A stretch of 64,000 nt of DNA from Euryodendron excelsum (lineage: Eukaryota > Streptophyta > Magnoliopsida > Ericales > Pentaphylacaceae), in contig CM065379.1 in the NCBI GenBank assembly GCA_033060915.1, forward strand, positions 37,265,318-37,329,317, read 5' to 3'. How positions within the stretch are numbered: the first letter of the stretch is position 1; each line of letters begins with the position of its first letter. The notes below the pieces were generated by a model. That model saw only the letters and a list, made by a program, of their open reading frames with translations, was not told where the DNA came from and ran no database searches. Positions 35,796-48,902 of the stretch are shown here, in pieces. The position numbers were made by a program, and so were the translations under genes.

Positions 35796-36476
35796 ATACA
35801 TCAAATTATTGTAAAATGGCTTTTCATTGTTGGTGATTATGTGGCGTGGTACACCATACCTAAAGATGATATCCATACGAATGAACTTCATAACAGTTTC
35901 TTTCCTTACCTCTCTTAATGGCACAACTTCAGCCCATTTGGATAAGTAATCAATGGCAGCTAGAAAGTAAAGATGGCCGGCAAAAGTTTTATACAAAGGC
36001 CCCACTATGTCTAGCTCCCATGCACGAATGTCCAAGAAGCGATAGTTGGATGGAGAGGCTTTGGTGGTTGATGTACAAAATTTGCATAAAACTGACAAGC
36101 TTGACACCTCTTGGCAAATTCCAAACAATCTTTTACCATGGTAGGCCAGTAGGAGCCCATTCTCTTGATTCAAAAGTGAAGCTTAGAGCCTGACTGGTGA
36201 GCACCATATATACCATAATAAGCTTCTTCTAAGGCTTGCATTGCTTCATTTTCTCCAAGACAATGAAGAAGTCGTCCTTTAGAAGAACGGCAATAAAGCA
36301 TACCCTTGTAGTAAATAAAATGGAGAGCACAATGCTTTACATCAGTTCTTCTGCGTGGATTTTCAGGCAATTCCCCTATTATAGATAATCGATGAGTAAT
36401 TGCTACCAATCCTCTTTCTTAATTTCAAAGACTGAGAAGGCACTAGCCTCCATTTCGCCACTATGTTCATCATCAA

Positions 36477-36495
36477 GGGGGGGGGGGGGGGGGGG
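36477..36495. repeat. Homopolymer run of 19 G
   Basis: Within the linker after the second RNase H domain (polyproline when read on the minus strand). Such runs expand by slippage and are error-prone in assemblies. Confidence 0.85.
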
Positions 36496-37696
36496 AATTA
36501 CCCATTGCTGATAAATTGGAATTTGTGCCTCTTGGTTAGGGAGCGCAAGAGAAGATACAAGTTTTGCCAGTGCATCTGCCTGCCTATTCTCTTTTCCTGG
36601 CACATACTCTAAAGGGACACCACCAAGCTATCCAATCATACGCGTGGCATAATTGTAGTAAGGCACCAATTTAGGCTTTCTCACTTCGTAAATGTTAGGA
36701 AGTTGATTAATTATCATATGGGAGTCTCCATATACCTCAAGTCATAGTTGTTTCATATCAACAGCTATTTCCAACATAAAATGAGAGCTTGATATTTAGC
36801 TTCAATGTTTGAGCATAGTTGAGTAAGAGCGAAGGCATAAGGTAGCACATCTCCTTTCGAAGTAAGAAACACTATATTAACCTTAGCACCTTCACAATGA
36901 GAAGCTCCATCAAAGTACATCTTCCATGGTGGTCACACTTCAATAAAGACGTCTTCATCTGGTAATTCTTCAGATAATTCTCAATCAGTAGGTATGGGGT
37001 GATTAGCCCAGAAATCAACCAAGACTTGTCCTTTGGTTGCTTTTTGAGGCATATAAATGATCTCAAACTCTTGAAGAAGAAGAAACCACCTTGCTAATCG
37101 ATCAGACAAGACTGGTTTCCTTATGATGTACTTGATAGGGTTAGCCTTAGATATGAGAAGAACAATGTGAGCTTGAAAGTAATGACACAGCTTTTGAACA
37201 ACAAAGACCAGAGCTAAGCACATTTTCTCAATTAATTAGTAATTCAGCTCGCAAGGCGTCATCATTCTACTCAAGTAATAAAGAGCAAGAGCAACCAACA
37301 CCGGAAGTTTCATTAAATACGACTTGATGCTCTTAAAGGCATAGTTGCAGGCTTCATCCCATTCAAAGGGGATTCCCTTTTTTATGAGGCGATTGAATGG
37401 TTGACATTAACCAGCCAAATTTGATATGAATTGATGTAGATAAGCCAATTGCCCTAGCAAACTTTTGAACTTATGAATATTTCGAGGCTTAGGCATCTTG
37501 AAGATAGCTTCAATCTTTGATTGATTAATTTCTATGCCGCTACGACGTACAATGAACCCTACGAATTTTTCGGATGTAACCCCAAAGACACATTTCAAAG
37601 GATTCGTCTTGAATTGGTATCAGCGTAGTCGATTCAGCACCTTCTTCAAATCTTCAAAACGGTCACTTTGATTTCTCATTTTCACAACTAGATCAT

Positions 37697-40065
37697 TGTG
37701 CGTACCCTATTTTTGCCTGCTCTGCAATCTTTGGTCCGTCCAGATTTACATTCAAACCAACACAGACACATTAAAGACAAAATCAATTTTCCAGGCTCAA
37801 TCCCATCAATCAATCGCTTAGAGGGCCTACTGGGCCCAAGAGAGACAAAATGACCAAAATGCCCTTGGGGCATTACTTGGTCCAATTCTAGTTGGCACGT
37901 CTTCGTAGAGATGGTAAGTCCTGATTTCAATCTCAAATTCAATTTCAAATCTAAGTCCAATTCAAATCAAATTTGGCAAGCCTTTCGAGAAAGTTGATCC
38001 CTCATGCAATAAGACCCTCATGTCCGACAAGTTTCGAGAAAACTCTTTGAAACACTAAGTCACTTCAAACCCATCGACCGAGATAAAACCCAAGTCCTTG
38101 AGATGGTAGAACGGTTCACCTTTGGCGCCTACTAGCCCGCCAATGAAAAATGTTCGCTATTTAGCACGTCTTTCGAGAAAGTTAATTCCTTAGACGATAA
38201 GTTTACCTAGCAGCTTCCTGAGATCAGGCAATCTCCAGAATGAATGCGCACCGCTAGAGTGACGGAAACACTCACAAACATTGCAACTGTCAGAGTGGTG
38301 GAAACACTCGCAAGCAGGTCAATATCAGGAATTGCCAACAAAACCCTTATGTCATGGGACTGAACCTGCCTCTTGGCTGTGACACGTTACCAAAGGACGA
38401 GATACCTTTGGAAACCAACTCATCATAGACCGTTAGAGTGGCAGAAACACTCAAAACTCGGGTCAACACTAATGCCTGATAGCCCACTCTAGTGAAAAAT
38501 GACTAAAATGCCCCTTAGGCCTTTTCTAGCATGTTTTTCTAGAAAGTACCTAAGTCCTTAGAGCGGTAAGTCCACCCTTTCAAGATTGCTCCAAAGACGA
38601 TCCGGCAAGTTCAAGTACCTTCCAGTTAGTTCCAGACCAATTTCGAGACCATTTGGTCAAAATGACCATTTTGCCCCTAGGCGTCCGAGCGCCTTTGGGA
38701 ATCACACCAGCCTTGGTTTTCAAACTGGTAACCTCCCGGCAATGCCTAAATTCAAACCTTTCCTAAATTCGACTTTCTAAAATTGAATTTCTTAAATCTA
38801 AATCACTTCCTTCCAATTCAACTGCATGTTCCAATCTTAGTTAACTTAAACCCTAGGATACCTAAACCTTAGTTCAACCCTAATCGTAAGTTAGGAAGCT
38901 TCTATCCTTTTCTAAAACTTCTTTCTAAACCAAGATGGTTTTCAAATTTCAATCGAAGTCAAGATGTTCCCAAAATCTCAATCTTTCCAAATCGAGTTCA
39001 AACTCTCTTCCAAGTCCAGTCCTAAGTCCAAGTTTTATTTTAAATAAAATTTTAATCTTCTATTCCAAGTTAAAATCAAATCTCCCTTTTCAAATCAAAT
39101 CTCTTTTTTCAAATCAAACTTCTTTTCAAATCAAACTCCTTTCGAATCAAACTCCTTTCGAATCAAATCTTTTCAAATCAAACTTTTTAAAACCCAAAAG
39201 TGTCTATTTTCAATCGGACTCTTATCCAAACTACAACTGACTTGATTCCCAACAAAGGGATACGTAGGTAACACACATGGGTGTGGTCATAACCTTTTTC
39301 AAAATTCTAATTTCATAATATTTTTCAAACTTCTAATTCTATGATCTATTTCAAGTTTCTAATTCTAAAATCTATTTTCAAATCTCCAATTCCAATTTCT
39401 AAAACCTTCTTTCAAAAATCAAATCTATCTTTTCAAATCCATTTCAAAATCAAATCAAGTCTTTTCAAAATCAATTCAAGTTCTTTTCAAATCTACCTTC
39501 AAAATCAAATCAAATACTTGCACTTGCATATCATGCATCATGTCAACTTCTTTCTAAAAGTTTTTTACAAAAGTGGATAGTTTTGGATGTTTATTAATCA
39601 AAGATTCTAAATGAGTGAGTCTAGGGTGAATAGACATATAGGTACCACAAGGGTGGGGTAAGGTGATGACTTAGTGCGTTTTCCCTACACGTAACCAACC
39701 TCTAAACCTAGAATCACTGTTTTCAAATACCAAAAGCGAGTTATTTTCAAAAAGGGCTCAAATCTTTCCAAAGGTTGCAAAACAACCTGTTTTCTTAAAA
39801 AACCTATCTTGAGGAAGGTTTCAAAATCTTTTCCAAAACCCTAAGTATAATCTTTGGATTATGCTTAGTTTTAGGTGACCTAACTCACCTTAATCAAGTT
39901 AGGTGGCGACTTCAAAACTTTTTCTAAAATCCCTTATTTAAAATCAATTTTCAATTCAAATCTAGTCACACTCGTTCTTCTAGGAGGATGAGTTCTAACG
40001 AGAGAGTATCGTGTTTTTTTCACTTGTGCGTATTTTTTTCGAGTACGAAAAATCAAGGCGCGACA
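37697..40065 (+). mobile_element. Internally deleted type-B 5' LTR of copy P
   Basis: Starts TGTGCGTACCC, a mutated version of the family start, and ends GGCGCGACA. At about 38747 it jumps from a U3 hairpin repeat straight into the T/C-rich tract. The TGGCGCC palindromes, TATA box and telobox leader are missing, which makes the LTR 2.4 kb instead of about 5 kb and promoterless. The ACGTAGGC motif (39220-39270) and U5 remain. Confidence 0.8.
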
Positions 40066-40067
40066 GC

Positions 40068-40085
40068 TGGTGACTCCACTGGGGA
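40068..40085 (+). promoter_or_regulatory. Primer-binding site, copy P
   Basis: TGGTGACTCCACTGGGGA two bases after the LTR end. It differs at two positions from TGGCGACTCCGCTGGGGA at 53713; both changes are transitions of the C-to-T or G-to-A kind. Confidence 0.8.
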
Positions 40086-41563
40086 TGCTTAGAGGATTAG
40101 GCCATTGTCATGTTTCTTCACCCTCACCCGTTTGGAGTCTTTGATTAATTTGTCCAATTCTATCCACTTCAAAATTTCAAAATCAAACTTTTCAAAACTG
40201 TTTTTAAAAACATGTCATAGCATGTATTTAATTATATTAAATTATTCAATCTTGCATTAAGTTCTTTATTCAAGTACTGACTTTTGCATATTTATTTGTG
40301 TAGGTGGATTTTTGTTCACATTTTGTTTCATGTTATATTAACTGCTATTTGTGTCATGAATGTATGGAATGGACAGGATGGATGGGAGTTGTTAGGCTCT
40401 TTCCTCCACTTTTCAAAATTTCACACACACACTGCACGTGCACAAGCATTTGCATACTTGCATTTTCACCTGAAATGTCCTTTCTAGTTAGAAGGGAGAA
40501 CAGTATATTGGTTGTGGGTAAGACACTGTGTCAGTTTCTTCGCCTACGGCCTTTTGATGGTTCCCCTGCTCAGATCACCAATCGATAATGACACCACCTC
40601 GGGAAGTGGGTCTAGGTTTGAAGATCTAGAAACCGAGCCTTCTTAGGAAGTATTAGTAAACCATCAACCTCATGCTCATATAGACACCATGCATAGCTGA
40701 ACCTCTACTGGATTTAAGACACGCACATCATTTTTAAAACCATGGAGGAAAGGGCAACTGTTTTGCTTTCCTTTAAACTTGTTTATTCCTGTTGTTATAA
40801 TGCTTGTATTCCTGCTATAATGCTTATCTAACTGCTTATGCATTCATATTTACTTTGCGAATGCATTCTTTCTCTCTCTACTCTATGCATCCATATTCAT
40901 GCATTCAATATTCTATGTTAAGACAAGAGTTTCAAAGTAACTCAAGTTATTAGATTTTCATGCATATGATCAACCCAAAGAGAGTGACACCAAGTTCATT
41001 CTCCCTTGCATTAAACCTACCAAAATCCTAGAGTTCCCATGTAACCTTAAGGACTCATTGATGCACTTCAAATCATTCCATGAGAGGAGCCCCAATCCCT
41101 CTATGCTTGAGGAGATAGGGTTGCCAAGAAGACAAGGGGCAATAAAACAAGATCTCTCAACGACCTCCTCAACATCAAGCTCAAAGAAGGCGAATCCAAG
41201 GACCCAAGAATAGTTTAGGATTTTAAATGTAAAAGTAGATAGGTGGAAGTCCAAAGAAAATTGCCCCCTCTCCCCCTATTAAAATGTATTTCAATTTCGT
41301 TCTAATTAAACTACAAAGTTCAATGTATTTCTTTTTATTTTTCATGAATGAATGAATGAATGTATGTTCCCACTCAAACGGTAAAATATCTATATACAGG
41401 GGCAAAACCCCTATCTCCAAAAAGTGAGCCAAATCCATCATGTGTAGTCTCCTTCTCAAGAAGGGACACCCTTAGGACATGCATTGTATAAAGCTTTCTA
41501 AATATCAAAAGCTAATTTGTGGCTTGTGTCCTTGTTTTTCTTTTCTTTCTTTTTCTTTCACAG
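40086..41563 (+). other. Leader of copy P ending in a 3' splice-like site
   Basis: Colinear with the leaders at 8983-10426 (minus) and 53731-54880. It ends with a strong pyrimidine tract and TTTCTTTCACAG (41552-41563), 27 bp upstream of a gag ATG (41590). No protein of its own is evident. Confidence 0.6.
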
Positions 41564-41589
41564 ATATTACACCTAAGTTTAAGATCTTA

Positions 41590-41743
41590 ATGGAGCCGCT
41601 TAATGTGTCACCAAGTTTGATCCTTGAACAAAACTAGGCCTAAATATTGGAAGAAGTAATAGGACATGGGAAAATGACAACCAAAATAGAAGCAATGCTC
41701 TCCTTACTCCTATCCCATGCAAGTATGACAACTCATGTGAAGG
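41590..41743 (+). pseudogene. gag: Gag N-terminal fragment, copy P
   Basis: Starts MEPLNVSPS, has two stops within 20 codons, then MTTKIEAMLSLLLSH, which matches the MRTKMDEMLKLIQTM helix of copy M gag. It stops at the solo LTR and continues in the same frame at 45412 once one copy of GAAGG is counted. The capsid-like domain of copy M has no counterpart after the junction, so copy P gag carries an internal deletion as well. Confidence 0.65.
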
Positions 41744-44700
41744 TGTTGTGCCCAAATTTTTTGCACTCAAGGAATACACACATAAGCTGGAAAAATACTG
41801 TACTCTCTCGTTAGAACTCATCCTCCTAGAAAGATAAGTGTGACTAGGTTTTAATTGAAAATTAATTTGAATAAAAGGCTTTTGAAAAACATTTGGAGTC
41901 GCCACCTAACTTTGTTAAGGTGAGTTAGGTCACTTAAAACTAAGCACAATCCGAAGATTACACTTAGGATTTTTAAAAAAGGTTTTTGAAAATACTTCCT
42001 CAAGAAAGGGTTTTTAAGAAAATAGGTTGTTTGGCAACTTTTGAAAAGATTTAAGCCTTTTTTTTTTTTTAAAATAACTCAATTTTGGTCTTTGAAAACA
42101 GTGACCCTAGGTTCGGAGGTTGGCTACGTGTAGGGAAGACGTACTAAGGCCTCACCTTACCCCTCCTTGTGGTACCTACATGTCTATTCACCCTAGATTC
42201 ACCCTTTAGAGTCTTTGATTAATACATGTCCAATACTATCCACTTTAAAAAGGAATTTTGAAAAGATGTTTAACATGATGTATGATATGCAAGTGCAAGA
42301 AAATATTTTGATTTTGAAAATAGATTTGAAAAGAAGAAATTGATTTGATTTTGAAAGAAGGATTTGGAAATAGAAATTTGAAAATAGATTTTTGGAATTG
42401 GAAGTTTGAAAATAGTTATGGAATTGAAGATTTGAAAAAAGTTATGACCATACTCATGAGGGTTGCCTACGTATCCCTTTGGAGGAATCAGGTCATCCGT
42501 AGTTCGGACAAGAGTTCGATTGAAAAATAGATGATTTTGATTGACAAAAGAAATTGAGTTGGAATTTGGATTGAAAGATTAGGAAATTTGAACTTTGATT
42601 GAAAGATTTGAAAAGGTGGGCTCTGGAAAGCTTGGATTTAGGAAACCTAGACTTAGAAAAGATGGGACTGAGGAAAGACTTGAGGTTTAAGAAATATTTG
42701 ACTCGAATGTTGGACTTGGAGGATTAGGGAAGTTGGAATTTAAGAAAGATTGGATTTAGGAAAGGTTTGAATTAGGAAAGTTTCGATTTAGGAAAGTTTC
42801 ATTTTAGGAAGGATTTCGAATTAGAAAAGTTTTGATTTAGGAAAGTTTCATTTTAAGAAAGGTTTTGAAATAGGAAAGGTTTCGGTTTAGGAAAGGTTTT
42901 GAAATTGGAATGTTTTGAAATAGGAAAGAATTAAAATTGAAAAGTTTTGAAATTGGAATATTTTGAAATAAGAAAGTTAAAAATTTAGGAAAGTTTCCTT
43001 CTTAAGAAAAAGTTGATTTTTGGAAAGATTTTAATTAGGAAATTTTTTATTTAAGAAAGATTTGAAAAATGAAAAATTTAGAAATTTAGAAAGTTTAGAA
43101 TTTTAGAAAGATTTGAAGTTTTAGTTTTAGAAATACTTGAAAATTGGAAGGGTTTGAGTTTAAGAAAGATTTGAAAATTTAGATTTGGAAAGTTAAAATT
43201 TGGAAAGGTATAGAATTTGGAAAGGTTTGGATTAGGAAGATTAAGAAGCTTAAAGTTTAAAGAAAGATTTGAAAGTTTAAGTTTTGAAAATTTAAGGTTT
43301 AAGAAGGTATGAGATTGAGAAAGATTGGATTAGGAAAGATTTGAATTAGGAAATGTTTGGATTAGAAAATATTAGGATTCCTATTTCCTAAAACAAAAGG
43401 TTGGACTTTATTTCTAAAAGGAGGTGATTTGATTTTGTTTTAAACAACGGAGGATTGAATCTAGTTTCCTAAGTGGGGAGGTTGGAATTGGAGTAGAATT
43501 AGAAAGACGAAGTTTTGGAAATCCTAGATTTTGGTGCAGAAAATAAGTTTTGAAAATTTATGATTTTCATGTAAAAAATGGAGATTTTGGAAACCTAGGT
43601 TTTGAACTAATCATGTTTTAGGAAGAAAAATTAGGGTTTCCTAATCGTTAGCTCTACGGCTTGACTTAGGCTCTAAGGAAAGAGATTTTTGAAAAGTAAG
43701 TTTTTGGAATGGAAGATTTTTGGAAGGAAATCTTAGAAAGGAGTTTTCAGAAAGTGAATTTGAAAAGAGAGTTTTTGGGGAAGGAATTTGAAAAGAGTTT
43801 TTAGAAAATTAAGTTTGAAAAGCAATTTGGAAAGGGATTTGAATGTGAACTTTCACAAGCCTCTAAAAATATCTCACTTTCCTAAAACGATTCTAATCAT
43901 AAGAAGGTTAGAAGCATTCTAAGATTGTGGTTTTGAAAACAACAAGGATTTAAAAATATGAACCATAAAAGTCCCTTTAAATGTAACACTTTCCTAAAAC
44001 AATCCTAACTATGGAAAGGCTAGAATCACCTTAGGATTGTGATTTTGAAAATAAGTTTTGAAGAAAAAAACTTTCATGCAATTTTTGAAAACGGTTTTGA
44101 TGCAAGTTTTGAAAACAAGTTTGAAAATGAATTATGGAGAGATGTATGATCATGATATGCACAATGCAAGTTGGGGTTGTGAACATACAAGGTTAAAGGC
44201 TTCACCACATAATCAAGGGGGCCGAACCCACGTGATCTCCGGTTAGACTAAGAGAAGGCCCCCGACACGATGACTTTCAATAGCCTAATCCTACACATGA
44301 ACCCGGAAGTCCCTTGTTTCAAGCATGCAAGAAAGGAGGGTAGAAGATGGGAGATTAAAATAGAAGAAAACCCAAGTGGGTTAGGAGAGAGAACAGAGAG
44401 GAGGGTAATTGTGTAAATGTAAATAGGAAACCTACCTTGCGTCTTCTTTTATTTGCTTTGTTATGCTTGCTTTCTTTACTTTGATCTTTGCTTTGCTTTG
44501 CGTCAGTCTTCGAGAGCTTGCTTGGATCTTCGGGAGCTTCAGAGTTGCAGCACTTCAAGTCTTCAATGGAGGCTTTGGAGGCTAGTATATGAGTGTATAT
44601 GAGTTTATGTGAGTGTATAAGGGTTAGGGTTTGGTGTATAGAGGCTAGGGTTTGGAAAATCTAAAGAGAACTAGGGTTTTGAGAGATTTCAAGCTCTGTG

Positions 44701-45406
44701 CATCGAAGAGGAGGGTTTTTAAACTGAGTTTGCAGACATTTTTCATGCTGAAGGAGGCTTTGTATTTATAGACAGAGAATTGACCTGGCGCCAGGCCAAA
44801 TTTTGGCTTAGTGCCACTACTAGTGGTGCCAGTCACTTAGGAAAGTTTTAAGGTTGACAAGCAACGTATCTTTAGAAGATTTGGGCACCTATACTAGTGA
44901 CTACCATGCAATTTTTAGCCTGGCTTCACTAGGAGTGACTCTAGAAGGTCCAAGAATGATTTAAAGGACCGGGAATGGCCTAGAGGGCAAGAAAGGGACC
45001 AGAACCCTTAGAATAGTATCCCGAGGGTATTAGACTTGAAAAATGATGTCAGGGTTTGTTGAAAGGGTTGATCGGGCCATTAGGGGCAAAACGGTCAATC
45101 GAGCCGGAAAGCTACCAGGATGGACTCGGAATATCCTAGAAGAAGACTCGAGGCTTGGAAAGACTAACTAGAATACTCCAGAAGGTTATCGGTTTGATAC
45201 CCGAGGCCCGTGTGGTTGGAAAAGGCGATCGGCCCACCAGGGGCAAAACGGTCATTTTGCTTCAAGTGGGCCCTACGGGCCCGGAGCAACTGATGGACTA
45301 AATTGGAGTTTAGAAGTTAGGTTAGAGTCTAAATCTACATGTGATGTGTGAAAGTGAGCCCAGTCGGGTCGAAAATTATCGAGCGGGCAAAAATGGGGTG
45401 CTTACA
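41744..45406 (-). mobile_element. Type-A solo LTR, minus strand, target duplication GAAGG
   Basis: A 3.66-kb LTR bounded by TGTTGTGCCC (left) and GGGTGCTTACA (right), flanked by GAAGG on both sides (41739-41743 and 45407-45411). TATAAATA is on the minus strand at 44763-44770. Gag sequence lies on both sides and no primer-binding site adjoins it, so it is a solo LTR. Confidence 0.92.
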
Positions 45407-45411
45407 GAAGG

Positions 45412-46626
45412 TAGAGGCTCCCCAAGATCAAAGGTATGAGGGGCATACTATCACGCGAAAAAGAAATGCAGGAGAGGACCGGAATTATACCCCATTGGAT
45501 TGTCGACCTCTTTGCCAAGCCAACACCTTTTTTTGACACTTCCCAAGCCTGTTTACAGCCTGGTGCGCCAGTCATATAATCCTAACCTGTCATGTGAATC
45601 ATATTCTAACTCACCTGGTCAAGGTATAGAAAATTGTCCTACTTTGAAATGCAAAACCCAAAGCCTTGATCTCCAAGCCACTGACCCTGCTATTATTGAC
45701 CCCCGACCTTCCAAGACATCTTAGACACCTTTTTGATCTAGAAGGGGAACTGGAAAAGACCGATTCTTTACCAAACTTGCTTGTACACAAACCACTGCCT
45801 ATTATGACCTTTTAGCAGTGTGATATTTGAAACCCATACCCTCTTGACCTCTGCCCAATCCCTTGCCACTCAACTTTGATCCGGCAATTTGCGAATACCA
45901 TTCGGGAAGACAAGGGCATGGCACCAAAGATTGCTTCGCCCTCAAGCATAAAATCCAAGACCTAATAGACAATAAGATCATGGACTTACAACTGGTGAAT
46001 GCTCCTCTGGCTCCAAATGTCCCTACAAACCCTTTACTAGACCACACTGTCAACGTCATCACAGAGTACAATGACGACAGGGTTTTGACCGCCATATGCC
46101 AAGAGGTATATTACAAGGATAAAAACGAAATGGACTGGGAAGAGCTGGAGTAGTGTTACACCTTGTCTTGGTACAACCCCAATAAAGTAAAAGACCCTGA
46201 AGATGGGCCCGTGGATGAATCTACTAAAGAGGTTGACCATCTGGTACAAGAAGCTGAGTACATAGAAGAAGAATTGCAACCATACCTCTTTGACCCATCC
46301 ATGAATCAAGTTTTCATACTAAGTACTACAGGCCCACAACTATGCACACCTAAGGAGCACTAGGGCACTGCCGAATGTAAAACCAAAAAACCCAGAACCC
46401 GGGTCAAGTCTATTAAGCTGGAAGAAGGTGAGCTGGCCAACTTATTTATTGAAGAAACTAAGAAGGCAACTGAGGAAAGCAAAAGGGTTAATGAAGCTAA
46501 CGACTACACCATCACTGCCGACTCACTCGGAGCCCTAGGAGAAGCTTCTACCTACCTTGCGTTGTTCAAAGATTTCAACAACGGATGGAGCATCGAAGAT
46601 GTGGGCATTATTCCAAAGCCTACTGA
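45412..46626 (+). pseudogene. gag: Gag C-terminal part (zinc knuckle), copy P
   Basis: Continues from 41743. Proline-rich linker with a stop (TGA, 45845-45847) where copy M has Arg, then CEYHSGRQGHGTKDC zinc knuckle, ALKHKIQDLIDNKIMDLQ, and an acidic tail with LEEGELANLFIEE and WSIEDVGIIPKP. Further in-frame stops at 46151-46153 and 46361-46363. The same frame is otherwise kept from 45845 to the end. Copy M has the same segment order at 2800-3552. Confidence 0.8.
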
Positions 46627-48589
46627 GAAAGGTTCTGTTCAAAAGCGTATAAGAGAGGGTGTTTTCACCCACTTTCTTTCTATTCCTTTATTTAATGCCT
46701 TTAAATTTATATTTGCATTTCCATTGCTTCTGAAAGAACTCTATGTTCGCACTTCATTAAAATAATAATATGTTAGTTTTCGCTCAAATTGCTGTTATAT
46801 TATATTTTTCTTGTGCATGGTGAATGCTTCCTACACAAAGGATATGATCTATCTTATGGAGAGCTTGACTTGAAGGGTATGATAGCATGAGTTAGCCAAT
46901 CGCCGATTGATCAACTTTTCGAAAAGAGCGAAGATGAGGATGAGTGAGGAAACTATGCAAAAACGGCACTTGCAAGACACTGAAGCTAAGCAATGTGTGG
47001 CTAGACTATCAGAAAGAAGAGGAGCTATCTTTCATTTTTTTCCAAAAAAAAAAAAAAAAGAGTACATAACCCTTTACTCAACCCCTAGAGTCTAGCAAAA
47101 AGTGAAAGATTTCTTATCATACCTGATCCATAACGGTCCCCCCACACTAGGGCAGACAGATAACTGAGAACTCCGCAAAGCATATCATTCAACCTTTGTC
47201 AAGCTGAAGCAACATTGAAGGCTCTATGAATCAAACAATCTAGTTCAAAGTGAAGAGAGACCCTCATTTAATCCCCTATACAGTCGAAAGCAGCCATTGT
47301 CAAACCCTTCGAGTTGGTTACTTTCCTTTTTAAGAAAAAACTCCCAACCTAGGGATCATCGCCCACAATGGGTTAAATTGAAATGCTAAGGAAATTATTT
47401 GAGAGAAAGAAGTTGTAGAAATGTTCATCTCATAAATAGCAAAATGAAATGGAAGAAAAAGAAAAGCAAAAAGAAAGAGTTGCCAAGGGGCAAAAGGCTA
47501 AAAAAAAAAAAGAAAACAAAAAGAAGCACATATGAGAAAATGCCTAAAGAAAGCCATGTTTGTGACATCTTGAAAAGTATATAGAAAGGCCAAAAGAAAA
47601 AGAGTCATTTCATGGCATTTTGAGGAGTATATAGTAAAGGTAAGAAGGAAAGTCCAAAGGTCATCATAGGTGATAAAGAAGCCCAATAGAAGCTGTAGGT
47701 TTGAGCCTTTACCTTTTCTTATTAAACCCCAAGCCATGGCCTACATTACAACCCTATTTAAGTCCACTCCAATTGACAACGGATTGCTTGATCTTAATAA
47801 GCCAGACATGTTGCCGAAGCTAAAGAAGGATGCCAACCCTGCCAGAAAAAACAGTCAAGGATGGTATGGATCTAAACCCTGATGAAAGCGACATTAAAAT
47901 TAAGTCTGCATATCCCGTTGTTTCGAAACCCCATAACTTAGCCTACATTACAATCTTAAAACAAAGTCTCCTCAAATTAAAAGATTTAGCTGCTCATCGC
48001 TCTGCCAAAGGTCAGGTAAATAGTTGCTAAAGCCACAAGGGTTGAGAGTTCAAGCCAAATGATCCTATACACTAACCCAAGATAGAAAATCGGAGTTGAT
48101 CAAAAGGTTGAAAAAAGTACAAAATGCTATCATCCAGTCAAGGTAAGGATGAGTCAAAGGATAGACTAAACCGTTGAAAAGGAAGAAGTCGCCGTTTCAA
48201 GAATGTATAGTTTGTCAACAGCCCATTTCCTTGTATTAACTGTTGCATCCCTAACATGTGTATATATTTCTGTAAAAATTTCGGCATAAGCTTTGCATAT
48301 ATAGGATATATCTCTCTGTAGCAACAGAAGTGACCAATAGTAGTTTAATATCATCTCCTATAATAAATAAACATCATCCTTATCCCTATACATGCATCTA
48401 TCCATATACCTAGTTGTGTAAATCATAAATATCCCTACCTAGCCATGCATTAATACATTTATCTCACTATCTGGATCATAAATATCAATTCTATGTAGAA
48501 TTTACAATGTAAACTATCTAACAATGAAACTAAATACATCTCCAGAATAGAATATAGGGAAAAGCAAAGCCTATGTCAAGGGGCACTCA
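46627..48589 (+). other. Internal spacer of copy P, no pol
   Basis: Colinear with 851-2799 of copy M. Contains a frame with MAYITTL and a later relative LAYITIL (about 47735 and 47938), a weak internal repeat. A-rich runs lie at 47044-47060 and 47500-47512. No pol motif is visible on either strand. Confidence 0.65.
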
Positions 48590-48673
48590 TTAGAGGTCAA
48601 AGTCGATGTCCGGGTCGAAATCTCTAAAGCTTGGCTCTAGAGGAGGTAGACAACTATTAGAAGCACCAGCATT
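48590..48673 (-). CDS. Last exon of antisense gene, copy P
   Basis: On the minus strand it follows a pyrimidine-rich tract ending CCTTGTAG (about 48674-48681). It reads 27 codons and TAA, ending RDFDPDIDFDL. It matches the exon at 764-850 of copy M in phase, position of acceptor and C-terminal residues. The intron toward the preceding exon is 48674-48756, with donor GTATGT. Confidence 0.6.
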   Translation of the reverse strand, partial: NAGASNSCLPPLEPSFRDFDPDIDFDL

Positions 48674-48756
48674 CTACAAGGAATGGAAAAACAGAATCAG
48701 CGAGGCAAAGGAATAACTAAGCAACACTAGAACAAAAAGAGGAAAAGACAACATAC

Positions 48757-48902
48757 CCCGCTGCCTCCCATCTGAGCCAACCGTGCTGTCAAGGAAGCTA
48801 CCCTCCCTTCGAAATGATCCCTCTCCATCTAGAACTGGTCCCTCTGAGTCTGGTACTAGTCCCTCTGGTCCCTCATAGCTGTAAACTCAGCCTGGGGCAT
48901 GT
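48757..48902 (-). pseudogene. Antisense gene, penultimate exon part 1, copy P
   Basis: Minus-strand frame ending at a GTATGT donor. It reads QAEFTAMRDQ, then a heptad-like charged stretch (MERDHFEGRVASL, TARLAQMGGSG), a likely coiled coil. Two TAG codons stand where the repeat pattern predicts CAG (Gln), consistent with C-to-T decay. It is interrupted at 48903 by a nested element and resumes at 55198 in the same frame. Confidence 0.6.

Larger units (their letters stand above)
34713..37696 (-). pseudogene. pol: Tat-lineage Ty3/gypsy pol (RT, two RNase H, integrase)
   Basis: Read from 37696 down. The RT end starts abruptly inside the catalytic YVDD region at the copy-P junction and continues with KCVFGVTSEKFVGFIV and LLGQLAYLHQFI. 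First RNase H (37223-36981) has LSDRLARWFLLLQEFEI. Second, archaeal-type RNase H (about 36950-36550) has MYFDGASHCEG and ENRQADALAKL. Integrase zinc region (36409-36170) has YYGIYGAHQSG. The integrase core has ELDIVGP and AIDYLSKWAEVVPLREV; a normally conserved Asp is Asn in IITNNEKPF. The C-terminal region (35111-34713) has FQKGDFVL. Two RNase H domains mark the Tat lineage. Multiple stops, frameshifts and a 445-bp insertion (35351-35795) show it is dead. Gag, protease, RT N-terminus and 5' LTR are expected beyond the window's right edge. Confidence 0.9.

Noticed and set aside
45802..46309. Minus-strand frames opposite copy P gag
   Set aside because: Mirror image of the zinc-knuckle coding region; the conserved signal is on the plus strand.
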